A stretch of DNA of 29,093 nucleotides from Actinomycetota bacterium (lineage in GTDB: Bacteria > Actinomycetota > Actinomycetes > S36-B12 > UBA5976): contig CANBWF010000006.1 of NCBI GenBank assembly GCA_947373075.1, positions 1 through 29,093 of the forward strand. Reading direction: 5' to 3'. Below the pieces are notes generated by a model that made no database searches, was not told the origin of the DNA, and saw only the letters and a list, made by a program, of their open reading frames with translations. Below, piece by piece: positions 17,101-24,293 of the stretch; position 1 is the first letter of the stretch, and each line of letters starts with the position of its first letter. The position numbers and the translations under genes are program-made.

Positions 17101-17634
17101 GATCTTTACGTTCGACTTGTCGGTGAAGCGATAGCTGAAGTTCGTGATGGTGCAACGGCCGAATCTGAAACGATAATCCGGGTCGAATTGCCAGTGGAAG
17201 CCCACATCCCTCATCAGTACGTTCCACAAGAGCGATTGCGGCTTGAGGCTTATCAGCGGTTGGCAGATGCCCGGTCAGAAACCGCTGTTAGCGAAATCTC
17301 GCAAGAACTAAAGGACCGCTATGGCGCGTTACCCCAAGAAGTGGAACGTTTGCTTGATGTAGCTCGGCTACGCGTGTTATTGCACTCCGTTGGCATCACT
17401 GATGTAATCGCAGCGGGAACGACGGTAAAAATCTCACCAATGGAATTGCCCGAGTCCAAACAACTTCGCCTAACTCGGCTCTACCCAGGCAGTCGGATAC
17501 AGCCGACAACGCGTACGATTGTGTTACCGCTGCCACAACAGCAAAAGTTAGGTCTTTCAACAAAGGACGTTGAAGAATTTGACCTTGTTGGCTGGGTAGC
17601 ACAGGCGGTAAACAGTTTGATAGTAGCTTCGTAA
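14152..17634 (+). CDS. mfd: Transcription-repair coupling factor
   Basis: Mfd (1160 residues) removes RNA polymerase stalled at DNA lesions and recruits UvrA. Domains in order: UvrB-like module with FFPAWETLPHERLSP near 82-96; RNA polymerase-interacting domain with GDYVVHDQHGVGRYVDL near 490; RecG-like translocase with Walker A GDVGYGKT at 639-646, DEEQ at 740-743, MSATPIPRTLEMA and QLRGRVGRSRERGYAY; TRG motif region; and a C-terminal autoinhibitory domain starting near PHQYVPQERLRLEAYQRL. All motifs look intact and length is typical. It starts at the ATG overlapping the cysQ-like stop. Confidence 0.97.
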   Translation: MTFESLTRFFSSAPAFASVLSSLETCDDVSLSAPSTTSAFAIGALLTNPQPLLVITPSERSAEELVESLSDFVDQTQMVFFPAWETLPHERLSPSSEIVGRRVAILNRLANPADYPALRVLVMSVRSLIAPVMRELATLEPIQVTVGKEISIDELSTQLANFGFERVELIDRRGQFAVRGGIVDVFVPTDAHPLRIEFWGDTVDDIREFSVADQRSIGGTVAGLTATACRELLFTDKVINRANDLKSQMPEISEMLEKISQGIAVEGMESLIPLLTDDVQLVTDLLAGQWVGVEVQPERIRARVDEIISTSAEFLAAAWQNAAEGNVSPLSVAGTGLRDYAEVRSSSSRITWCELSSLRAPDDIDLDFVMPFEYHGNMNKLVGDIRSWWSKKIDVAVVMNGAGTAARLVETLSELDVAARVSTNFDFDPRVVQVVVGHQQHGVIAVDANLAVLTEFDIFGTRETGRANRSMPTRRKATIDPLTLTAGDYVVHDQHGVGRYVDLISREVQGAVREYLVLEYASSKRGHPADRLFVPTDQLEHVTKYIGGEAPSLNKLGGGDWAATKTRARKAVRQIAGELIRLYAARMASRGFAFGPDTPWQRELEDAFDFVETPDQLATINDVKADMEREIPMDRVICGDVGYGKTEIAVRAAFKAVQDGKQVAIVVPTTLLVQQHFETFSRRYAQFPLTIAPLSRFQTESEIKKSLAGITDGSVDVVIGTHRLFSADVRFKDLGLVIVDEEQRFGVEHKEHLKALRTNVDMLTMSATPIPRTLEMAVTGIRELSTIQTPPEERLPVLTSVGPYDEKYIAAAIHRELLRDGQVYFVHNRVASINRVASKLAELVPDARIAIAHGQMNEHELERIIVDFWEHKFDVLVSTTIIESGLDIPNANTLIVDRADTFGLSQLHQLRGRVGRSRERGYAYFLYQPERPLSQTAHDRLATIAAHTDLGAGMAVAMKDLEIRGAGNLLGGEQSGHIAEVGFDLYVRLVGEAIAEVRDGATAESETIIRVELPVEAHIPHQYVPQERLRLEAYQRLADARSETAVSEISQELKDRYGALPQEVERLLDVARLRVLLHSVGITDVIAAGTTVKISPMELPESKQLRLTRLYPGSRIQPTTRTIVLPLPQQQKLGLSTKDVEEFDLVGWVAQAVNSLIVAS

Positions 17635-17650
17635 AGAGGGATGGTTAGTT

Positions 17651-18265
17651 GTGACAAAACTTGGGAAATTAGGCGCATGTATCGCTGCATTGTTGCTGGT
17701 TGCTGGTTGTTCAGCTAAACCTGTTCACGCTGGTTCTGCCGCTCGAGTTGGGGATACATTAATCAAGCAATCCGAGGTAACCACTCAGTTAACTGAGACT
17801 ATGGCTCAGATTCAAAATGCGCCTGCTACTGCGCAAGCACCTGATGCTGGAACTATTGGGCAAAAGATTGTTAACCGCTTAATCATTACTGACATCGTGG
17901 ATCGCGCTCTCGAAAAGTTGGGGCAGAAGGTAACCGAATCTGAAGTAGTGAAACTGCGGTATTCGGTCTATGAGCAATACGGACAAGATGTTGTAGAACA
18001 GCAGCTTGCCTCCGGACAGGGAGTCCCACTTAGCCAAATTGATGCATTTTTTCGAACCGTTTTAGCCCAGGGATATATCGGTTCAGCAGTTCTTCCTAAA
18101 GGCACTGATCAGGAGCGCAGCAATGCAACCGGGCAGTACTTGCTACAACTAGCTAGCACGCTAGAAGTTGAAGTAGCTCCGCGTTATGGAACCTGGGACC
18201 CTTCGCAGTTGCAAGCAGTTGGTGTAGACAACAAACTTTCATTTGCGCAGCAAAGCGCGCAGTAG
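17651..18265 (+). CDS. Lipoprotein with SurA-N-like domain
   Basis: This 204-residue protein starts with a type II signal peptide and lipobox LLVAGC (Cys20), so it should be anchored outside the membrane. The rest is helical, with ARVGDTLIKQSEVTTQL at the start and NRLIITDIVDRALEKLGQKVTESEV following, resembling the N-terminal chaperone part of SurA/PrsA-type folding factors. No parvulin isomerase domain is present, so any role is as a binding or folding helper. The GTG at 17651 is preceded by AGAGGG (17635-17640); the ATG at 17641 is out of frame. It lies between mfd and mazG, 16 nt and 3 nt away. Confidence 0.8.
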   Translation: MTKLGKLGACIAALLLVAGCSAKPVHAGSAARVGDTLIKQSEVTTQLTETMAQIQNAPATAQAPDAGTIGQKIVNRLIITDIVDRALEKLGQKVTESEVVKLRYSVYEQYGQDVVEQQLASGQGVPLSQIDAFFRTVLAQGYIGSAVLPKGTDQERSNATGQYLLQLASTLEVEVAPRYGTWDPSQLQAVGVDNKLSFAQQSAQ

Positions 18266-18268
18266 TTC

Positions 18269-18931
18269 ATGTCTGAGTCGGTAGATCGACTTGTCTCGGT
18301 CATGGATCAACTTCGCTCACCGGGCGGTTGTCCGTGGGATGCGCAGCAAACTCATGAATCGCTCGCTCGCTATTTGCTGGAAGAAACTTACGAAGTTCTC
18401 GAAGCAATGGATCAAGCAGATACCACTGCCTTGCGCGAAGAACTGGGCGACTTACTGCTGCAGGTTGTTTTTCATGCTCGAATCGCCCAAGAGTTGGACC
18501 CAAGTTTCACCTTGGATGAAATTGCCTCAAACGTAGTTGCCAAACTCGAACGCCGCCATCCTCATGTTTTTACCGACATGGAAGTGCAAACGCAGGAACA
18601 GCTTGAAGAAAACTGGGCCCAAATTAAACGTGAAGAAAAGCAGCGCGAATCTGTAACTGATGGAGTGCCTAATGCATTACCAGCGCTGCAACTAGCAACC
18701 CAGTTGCTGTATCGCTCACGCAAGCTAGATGTTGAATATGAAAACAAGGCACTGACTAATGCGCTGGGCGAATTAATTGGTGATGTAACGCAAGAGAAGA
18801 TCGCTGAACTGCTAGTTTCTGCTGTGCAATTAGCGCGAACCCAGGATTTAGATGCTGAGTCTTGCTTACGGGCCGCTATGGGAGAGTATCGAGCGGTTGT
18901 TGTAGCGCACGAGTTGGACAGTCGCGCCTAA
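18269..18931 (+). CDS. mazG: Nucleoside triphosphate pyrophosphohydrolase MazG
   Basis: MazG (220 residues) hydrolyses NTPs and dNTPs, including oxidised ones, to monophosphates and thereby cleans the nucleotide pool. It opens with RSPGGCPWDAQQTHESLARYLLEETYEVLEA and LREELGDLLLQVVFHARIA, giving the ExxE...ExxD magnesium site of the all-alpha NTPase fold. A second, weaker MazG-like half follows (VPNALPALQLATQLLYRSRKLD). The ATG is 3 nt after the lipoprotein gene. mfd and mazG proximity is conserved in actinobacteria. Confidence 0.94.
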   Translation: MSESVDRLVSVMDQLRSPGGCPWDAQQTHESLARYLLEETYEVLEAMDQADTTALREELGDLLLQVVFHARIAQELDPSFTLDEIASNVVAKLERRHPHVFTDMEVQTQEQLEENWAQIKREEKQRESVTDGVPNALPALQLATQLLYRSRKLDVEYENKALTNALGELIGDVTQEKIAELLVSAVQLARTQDLDAESCLRAAMGEYRAVVVAHELDSRA

Positions 18932-18968
18932 ATTGCACTGTTTGCAAGGTTTAGTGCGCAGAAGTGTC

Positions 18969-18995
18969 GGCTCCCAAGTGAGCCAGTATGCATAC
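18969..18995. other. Inverted repeats upstream of eno
   Basis: GGCTC (18969-18973) pairs with GAGCC (18980-18984) over 6 nt, directly followed by the perfect 10-bp palindrome GTATGCATAC (18986-18995). No T-run follows, so this is not a clear terminator. It sits in the 147-nt gap between mazG and eno and may be part of the eno control region. Confidence 0.3.
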
Positions 18996-19078
18996 GCTAG
19001 GCTAGGCACAGTGCAATGAGGCACGCTTAGAGTCGTTAGCCTCAACAATCGAATCTGACAGAAATTTGGAGTAACCCT

Positions 19079-20356
19079 ATGTCCAGCATCGCCGATGTCC
19101 GTGCCCGTGAAATCCTTGACTCACGCGGAAATCCAACCGTTGAAGTTGAAGTAACACTTGATAACGAAGCAACTGGTCGCGCAGCTGTGCCATCTGGTGC
19201 ATCAACTGGTGCATTTGAGGCAGTAGAACTTCGCGATGGCGAGTCACGCTACCTGGGTAAGGGTGTCATCAAAGCGATTGAAGCTGTAGAAGACAAAATC
19301 ATGCCGGAAATTCTTGGCTTAGATGCTAGTGATCAGCGCCTAATTGACCAGATCATGATCGAGCTAGATGCCACTCATAACAAAGCTAACTTAGGCGCAA
19401 ACGCAATCCTTGGTGTTTCTCTTGCGGTTGCCAAAGCTGCAGCATCTTCTGCTGGCCTTCCGCTTTACCGCTACGTAGGTGGCCCAAATGCGCACGTACT
19501 TCCAGTGCCAATGATGAACATCATCAATGGTGGAGCACATGCCGACAGCGATGTTGATGTTCAGGAATTCATGATTGCCCCAATCGGTGCGTCAACATTC
19601 GGCGAAGCACTTCGCATGGGTGCTGAGGTTTACCACGCACTTAAAGGTGTGTTGAAATCTAAAGGCCTATCAACTGGTCTTGGTGACGAAGGTGGTTTCG
19701 CTCCGAACCTGCCAAGCAACCGCGCAGCACTTGAACTAATCGTTGAGGCAATTGGCAAGGCTGGATTTGCAGTTGGCACTGAAATTGCTTTGGCACTTGA
19801 TGTTGCTGCTAACGAACTTTTCAAAGATGGAAATTACGTGGTTGAAGGTAAGTCCAAAACCACTCAGGAAATGATCGATTACTACACCGGGCTTGTTACA
19901 GACTTCCCAATTGTTTCGATTGAAGATCCGTTAGCTGAAGATGAATGGGCTGGGTGGCAGGCGATTACTGCTGCAATTGGTGATCGTGTTCAGATTGTTG
20001 GCGATGACCTTTTCGTGACTAACACTGAGCGTCTAAGCCGCGGCATCGTGGAAAGTTCAGCATCAGCACTTCTGGTGAAAGTAAACCAGATTGGTTCATT
20101 GACCGAAACTGCTGAAGCTGTTGAAATGGCACATCGTGCGGGTTTCCGCTCAATGATGAGTCATCGATCGGGTGAAACCGAAGACACCACAATCGCTGAC
20201 TTGGCTGTGGCCTTCAACTGTGGCCAGATCAAGAGCGGCGCACCAGCGCGTACCGATCGAGTGGCTAAATACAACCAGTTATTGCGCATTGAAGAAGATC
20301 TAGACGATGCGGCACGTTACGCGGGTCGGGCTGCCTTCCCACGTTTCAAGGGCTAG
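19079..20356 (+). CDS. eno: Enolase
   Basis: Enolase (425 residues) converts 2-phosphoglycerate to phosphoenolpyruvate in glycolysis and gluconeogenesis. It shows AREILDSRGNPTVEVEV, PSGASTGAFEAVELRDG, the loop with DEGGFAP, the metal ligands of IEDPLAEDEW and VGDDLFVTN, the catalytic Lys in LLVKVNQIGSLTE, and MMSHRSGETEDTTIADLAV. GGAG at 19068-19071 lies 7 nt before the ATG. Codon use seems more biased (many GCA, GGT, CTT) than in neighbours, as expected for a highly expressed gene. Confidence 0.98.
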   Translation: MSSIADVRAREILDSRGNPTVEVEVTLDNEATGRAAVPSGASTGAFEAVELRDGESRYLGKGVIKAIEAVEDKIMPEILGLDASDQRLIDQIMIELDATHNKANLGANAILGVSLAVAKAAASSAGLPLYRYVGGPNAHVLPVPMMNIINGGAHADSDVDVQEFMIAPIGASTFGEALRMGAEVYHALKGVLKSKGLSTGLGDEGGFAPNLPSNRAALELIVEAIGKAGFAVGTEIALALDVAANELFKDGNYVVEGKSKTTQEMIDYYTGLVTDFPIVSIEDPLAEDEWAGWQAITAAIGDRVQIVGDDLFVTNTERLSRGIVESSASALLVKVNQIGSLTETAEAVEMAHRAGFRSMMSHRSGETEDTTIADLAVAFNCGQIKSGAPARTDRVAKYNQLLRIEEDLDDAARYAGRAAFPRFKG

Positions 20357-20374
20357 TCACGGCAAACTAGCGTT

Positions 20375-20806
20375 GTGGCTTCCTCGCTAAAACCCAACAA
20401 GAGGGCACTCATTGTGCTCACTGCATTTGTGCTTATCATCATGACTGTTGCGGTGCCAATGCGTTCATTAGTGAAAGAACGCAGAGATATTTCTTCCCTG
20501 AAATCGCAGGTCGTTGAAAAGCAGAAGTCGATTGCTCAATTAAAAGCTGATGCCAAACAATTGCGCAATCGTGCATACTTGCAGTCGTTAGCTCGTTCTC
20601 GGCTTAATTATGTTTTCCCTGGCGAAATCGGATTAGTTGTAATTGATCGAGGTACCTCAACAGCCATTGAAACGGTGCCTGGAGCACTAGTTCCAAACGA
20701 TTCATCGCCTTGGTACAGCAAACTTTGGCACAGTACTGAGTTAGCCGATAAACCACGCACCCAAAATGATCCACTTGTCATTCATGACAAAGCCGAGTCT
20801 AAGTAG
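20375..20806 (+). CDS. ftsB: FtsB/DivIC-family septum formation initiator
   Basis: This 143-residue bitopic protein has a short cytoplasmic start, one membrane segment at about 10-28, and a coiled coil (about 35-65, heptad-like LKSQVVEKQKSIAQLKADAK). The DivIC motif region follows: NRAYLQSLARSRLNYVFPGEIGLVVI. FtsB-type proteins link FtsL and FtsQ in the divisome. It lies 18 nt after eno, the same place as the mycobacterial ftsB homologue. The GTG start has a weak upstream CAAACT 6 nt away and no clear ribosome site. Confidence 0.88.
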   Translation: MASSLKPNKRALIVLTAFVLIIMTVAVPMRSLVKERRDISSLKSQVVEKQKSIAQLKADAKQLRNRAYLQSLARSRLNYVFPGEIGLVVIDRGTSTAIETVPGALVPNDSSPWYSKLWHSTELADKPRTQNDPLVIHDKAESK

Positions 20807-20811
20807 TTTCT

Positions 20812-21309
20812 GTGATTTCTCCTGTTGACCGTGCTGCCATTGAAGCGCAACTAGATCGACCTATTCGTGGCGCATTAGATGTCTCACATCGCTGTTCTTG
20901 TGGTCAACCGAATGTCGTATTGACCGCCCCAAGACTTCCGGATGGAACTCCCTTTCCAACAACGTTCTATCTCACTTGCCCAAAACTAACTGGTGCGATT
21001 GGCACATTAGAAGCCAACGGTGTTATGCGTGAGTTGCAAGACGAACTTGAATCTGACCCAGAACTTGCAGCACATTATCAACAAGCGCATGAGCATTATT
21101 TAACTACCCGTGCTGCTTTAGGCGAAGTCCCTGAAATTGCCGGAATTAGCGCTGGGGGCATGCCTAATCGCGTGAAGTGCCTGCACGTTTTGGTTGGGCA
21201 CTCTTTGGCCGCTGGCCCTGGCGTTAATCCATTGGGAGATCGAGTGTTAGCGATGCTTGGTGATTGGGCCAAAGGTTCCACTTGCGCAGGAGATGCTAAA
21301 TGCGGGTAG
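20812..21309 (+). CDS. DUF501 protein
   Basis: This 165-residue protein belongs to the actinobacterial DUF501 family, always found between ftsB/divIC and ppx in this locus; its role is unknown. It begins DRAAIEAQLDRPIRGALDVSHRCSCGQPNVV and contains FYLTCPKL and GMPNRVKCLHVLVGHSLAAGPGVNPLGD. Cysteines at 28, 30, 56, 123, 158 and 164 plus nearby histidines (26, 125, 130) suggest a possible metal site. The GTG start is 5 nt after the previous stop and its end overlaps ppx by 10 nt. Confidence 0.88.
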   Translation: MISPVDRAAIEAQLDRPIRGALDVSHRCSCGQPNVVLTAPRLPDGTPFPTTFYLTCPKLTGAIGTLEANGVMRELQDELESDPELAAHYQQAHEHYLTTRAALGEVPEIAGISAGGMPNRVKCLHVLVGHSLAAGPGVNPLGDRVLAMLGDWAKGSTCAGDAKCG

Positions 21310-22238
21310 CAGCCATTGATTGTGGTACCAATTCCATCCGACTTCTGATTGCAGACGTTATTGATAACAAACTTGTGGATGTTGTTCGCACCATGATCAT
21401 TGTTCGCCTTGGTGAAGGGGTGGATCAAACTCGGGAGTTCTCCCAGGCTGCTCTTGCTCGCACATTCGCAGCCGTCGATGTCTACGCCGATTTGATTCGC
21501 GAACATAAACCTGACATTTCTCGTTTTGTTGCAACAAGTGCGTCTCGCGATGTTTCCAACCGCGCGGAATTTTTTGCTGGGGTAAAAGAACGATTAGGTT
21601 TTGAGCCAACTGTGATCAGTGGTGATGAAGAAGCTCGACTTTCATTTCTTGGGGCAACTGCCGGATTTGCCGAATTTCCAGATGCGCCAACTCCGCCATA
21701 TCTCGTAATTGATATCGGTGGAGGCAGTACCGAGTTCGTTTTTGGCGAGTCTGCGCCGATCGCAGCGATAAGCACAGATGTTGGTTGTGTGCGTATGACC
21801 GAACGACATTTCCATACCGATCCGCCTACTGCGCAGCAGATTGCCAATGCAACTGCCGATATTGACGCAGCTATTTCTTCGGCCGGCACAGTTGTGCCGC
21901 TTGCTGAAGTCAAGAGTCTTATTGGTCTAGCTGGATCAGTAACAACTGTTGCTGCACTTGCTCTGGACTTAAAAAGTTACGATCCAGCAAAGATTCATGG
22001 TTCCCGGATAAGTGCCACCAAAGTGCATCAGATAACGCAAGAGTTGCTAAACATGACTCGGGCACAAAGGGCGCAGTTTGGTGCGATGCATGAAGGCCGA
22101 GTAGATGTAATCGGCGGTGGCGCACTTGTGCTTGATCGCATAATGCAAGTTACTGGTTTAGCCGAAGTTGTTGTTTCTGAACACGATATTCTCGACGGCA
22201 TCGCTTTCGACTTAGTTCAGACAAATTCAACCAACTAA
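21300..22238 (+). CDS. ppx: Ppx/GppA-family phosphatase (exopolyphosphatase)
   Basis: This 312-residue ASKHA-fold enzyme hydrolyses polyphosphate and/or pppGpp in the family. It starts VAAIDCGTNSIRLLIADV (phosphate loop 1), and has ATSASRDVSNRAEF, the catalytic region VISGDEEARLSFLGA, and DIGGGSTEFVFG (phosphate loop 2). It is the short single-module form lacking the C-terminal HD-like domain of E. coli Ppx/GppA, like the actinobacterial Ppx proteins of about 310-340 residues. It overlaps the DUF501 gene by 10 nt, so expression is coupled. Confidence 0.93.
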   Translation: MRVAAIDCGTNSIRLLIADVIDNKLVDVVRTMIIVRLGEGVDQTREFSQAALARTFAAVDVYADLIREHKPDISRFVATSASRDVSNRAEFFAGVKERLGFEPTVISGDEEARLSFLGATAGFAEFPDAPTPPYLVIDIGGGSTEFVFGESAPIAAISTDVGCVRMTERHFHTDPPTAQQIANATADIDAAISSAGTVVPLAEVKSLIGLAGSVTTVAALALDLKSYDPAKIHGSRISATKVHQITQELLNMTRAQRAQFGAMHEGRVDVIGGGALVLDRIMQVTGLAEVVVSEHDILDGIAFDLVQTNSTN

Positions 22239-22287
22239 TCACCCCAGTTAGGTAACTTGGTTCGGTTCGTGTCAGGATTAGATGCTC

Positions 22288-22362
22288 GCCCCCGTAGCCC
22301 AATCGGTTAGAGGCACACGACTTAAAATCGTGCCAGTGTGGGTTCAAGTCCCACCGGGGGTA
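22288..22362 (+). tRNA. tRNA-Leu (anticodon TAA), short variable loop
   Basis: Acceptor GCCCCCG pairs with CGGGGGT (G1:T72 wobble). The anticodon stem is CACGA/TCGTG with loop CTTAAAA (anticodon TAA), the T-stem GTGGG/CCCAC encloses TTCAAGT, and the discriminator is A. CCA is not encoded. The variable region is only 5 nt (CCAGT), so it folds as a class I tRNA, whereas bacterial tRNA-Leu is normally class II with a long variable arm. msrA follows after 19 nt. A -10-like TTAGAT is at 22278-22283. Confidence 0.88.
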
Positions 22363-22381
22363 CTCGTCAGGAGGTAACACG

Positions 22382-22966
22382 ATGAGTACTCAACATTTAG
22401 TTCTGCCCAGCGACATTCATGGTTCATGGTCAGACACATCTGAACGCATTTATTTTGGCATGGGCTGCTTCTGGGGCGCCGAGAAAAAACTCTGGGCTGT
22501 TCCCGGAGTTGTAACAACAGCAGTTGGCTACATGGGTGGCACAACTGAGGATCCTAATTACCCACTTGTATGCACAGGTTCAACTGGGCATGCTGAAATT
22601 GTTTTAGTTGTTTATGAACCCAGCGAAGTTAATTTCTATGACTTATTAAAAGTCTTTTGGGAAAATCACGATCCAACCCAAGGCAATCGACAAGGTGGCG
22701 ATATCGGAACTCAATATCGCAGCGCCGTTTATTGGACCACTTCTGGTCAGGAAGCTTTAATAAATGCAAGCAAGAGTGCTTATGAAGAAGTGCTTTTGCA
22801 AAGTGGTCTCGATCCAATCACAACTGAAATCGCAAACGCTGACGGCAAGGTCTTTTGGTACGCGGAAGATTATCATCAGCAGTATTTGATCAAGAACCCA
22901 AATGGTTACGACTGCCATGCAAACACCGGCTATGCGCTACCTGCTTATGAGGATGTTGTTTCGTAA
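22382..22966 (+). CDS. msrA: Peptide-methionine (S)-S-oxide reductase MsrA
   Basis: MsrA (194 residues) reduces methionine-S-sulfoxide in proteins using thioredoxin or similar reductants. The catalytic motif GCFWGAEK has Cys29; VGYMGG, GHAEIVLVVYEP, FWENHDPTQGNRQGGDIGTQYRSAVYW and the C-terminal Cys178 (YDCHANTGY), a candidate resolving cysteine, are present. A strong ribosome site AGGAGG (22369-22374) precedes the ATG. It lies 19 nt after tRNA-Leu, and its last 22 nt overlap the convergent MFS gene. Confidence 0.96.
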   Translation: MSTQHLVLPSDIHGSWSDTSERIYFGMGCFWGAEKKLWAVPGVVTTAVGYMGGTTEDPNYPLVCTGSTGHAEIVLVVYEPSEVNFYDLLKVFWENHDPTQGNRQGGDIGTQYRSAVYWTTSGQEALINASKSAYEEVLLQSGLDPITTEIANADGKVFWYAEDYHQQYLIKNPNGYDCHANTGYALPAYEDVVS

Positions 22967-24198
22967 TTCTCTTGGCTTAGTTTGTTAGCCATTTTTGGTT
23001 TTGTTTCCCGCACTGTTGCGCTCATTGCTAAGGCAACTGCAGAAACCAATACTGAAACCATGAATGGCATAAAGTAACCGCCAGTTGAATCTTTCAAATA
23101 TCCAGCAAGCAACGGTCCAATTATTATTCCTAGATCTCCAGTCATTTGGTACAGCCCGACAACTTGTCCGCCTTTTCGCGTCTTGACTATATCTCCCACC
23201 ATTGCTGATGGAGTCGCGCCTAAGAATGAACTAGCAGCCCCCATAATCATCATGCTCACTAAGAAAACTTCGAGGCTCTTCGATGCGGTTAACACCATTA
23301 ATGAAGTTGTCAGAAGCGTGCACCCAATAACCAGTGCTGGTTTACGGCCGCGAACATCGATCATCCGGCCAACCGGCAATAGTAGAAGTGCCTGCATGAC
23401 ACTGGAAACTAGAAAACTCATACTGGATGTTTGTGCACCCTTGTGGAGAACTTCAATCACGAACAGCGGGATCAATGTCATACGCAGCCCGAAGCTCGTC
23501 ATTCCTGTTACTAGATTGACCGTCATCGCTGTCCAGTACGCGCGAAAAGAAAGTGCTTCTTTAAGTTGCATAGTGTCTACAACTTCAGACTTTTTCGCTT
23601 CCTTCTCGAGTGCTGCCGTCTTCGGCATTTTCGGCAAAGTGAATAGCGCTGTGCATACCGCAAGCATCAAGGTGCCTGAATAAACAAAAAATGGGGCTCT
23701 GATGCTGATTCCCACAACTAGTCCGCCAACAAATGGGCCAGCCAAGCCACCAAATAGGAATCCACTTTGATACATGCTGACCGCACGACCACGGTGCTGT
23801 GGGTCGACTGAGTGCAATAGCAGTGACATGGCCGCGACGCTGAACATTGCTGACCCTAGTCCACCAGCAGCGCGTAAAAAAAGTAACTGTGAATATGTTT
23901 GGGCAGTACCTGCCAGAGCACTCGAAACTGAAACCATGCTCAGTCCAACTCCAAGTACCCAGCGTTCACCAAGTTTGTTAACAAGCCAGCCAGAAGGGGT
24001 AGCACTCACAAATCTCATGAAGGCAAACAAGCTGATTACGGCGCTCGCCGCTAAGGCTGAAACCCCGAAAGATTCAGCAAATAGTGGCAAAACTGGAGCA
24101 ACAATTCCGTAGCCAAGTGCGACACAAAATGCTATTGCCGTTACGACTGCGACCTCACGGGGCAAGTCTTGAAAATAGCGGCGCGCGATTGTGTTCAT
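22945..24198 (-). CDS. Major facilitator superfamily transporter
   Basis: From the ATG at 24198 (GGAG 4 nt upstream on the minus strand) the protein has 417 residues and about 12 membrane segments. The loop 2-3 motif appears as SGWLVNKLGERWVLGVGL and the loop 8-9 counterpart as GRMIDVRGRKPALVIGC; the first segment ends in GYGIVAPVLPLFAESFGV, as in drug:H+ antiporter and related proton-driven exporters. The substrate cannot be told. A longer frame from 24234 lacks a ribosome site. It is divergent from the ABC exporter, which could mean shared control of two efflux systems. Confidence 0.88.
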   Translation of the reverse strand: MNTIARRYFQDLPREVAVVTAIAFCVALGYGIVAPVLPLFAESFGVSALAASAVISLFAFMRFVSATPSGWLVNKLGERWVLGVGLSMVSVSSALAGTAQTYSQLLFLRAAGGLGSAMFSVAAMSLLLHSVDPQHRGRAVSMYQSGFLFGGLAGPFVGGLVVGISIRAPFFVYSGTLMLAVCTALFTLPKMPKTAALEKEAKKSEVVDTMQLKEALSFRAYWTAMTVNLVTGMTSFGLRMTLIPLFVIEVLHKGAQTSSMSFLVSSVMQALLLLPVGRMIDVRGRKPALVIGCTLLTTSLMVLTASKSLEVFLVSMMIMGAASSFLGATPSAMVGDIVKTRKGGQVVGLYQMTGDLGIIIGPLLAGYLKDSTGGYFMPFMVSVLVSAVALAMSATVRETKPKMANKLSQENYETTSS

Positions 24199-24259
24199 TG
24201 TCTCCAAACTACACGGGGAATGCTTGCCCTGCATGAGCTCTTGGCCTAAGTCGTGCTAG

Positions 24260-24271
24260 TTTAAATTTAAA
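24260..24271. promoter_or_regulatory. AT-rich palindrome in the MFS/ABC divergent promoter region
   Basis: TTTAAATTTAAA is a perfect 12-bp palindrome midway in the 95-bp gap between the divergent MFS and ABC exporter genes. It may contribute -10 elements (TAAATT) for either direction or bind a regulator; its AT-only make-up makes chance possible. Confidence 0.25.
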
Positions 24272-24293
24272 TCATTGATTGAGAAGAGTAATT

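Noticed and set aside
22150..22380. Minus-strand frame of 76 residues containing DLNPHWHDFKSCASNRLGYGG
   Set aside because: This is the complement of the tRNA-Leu gene, a common false protein call.
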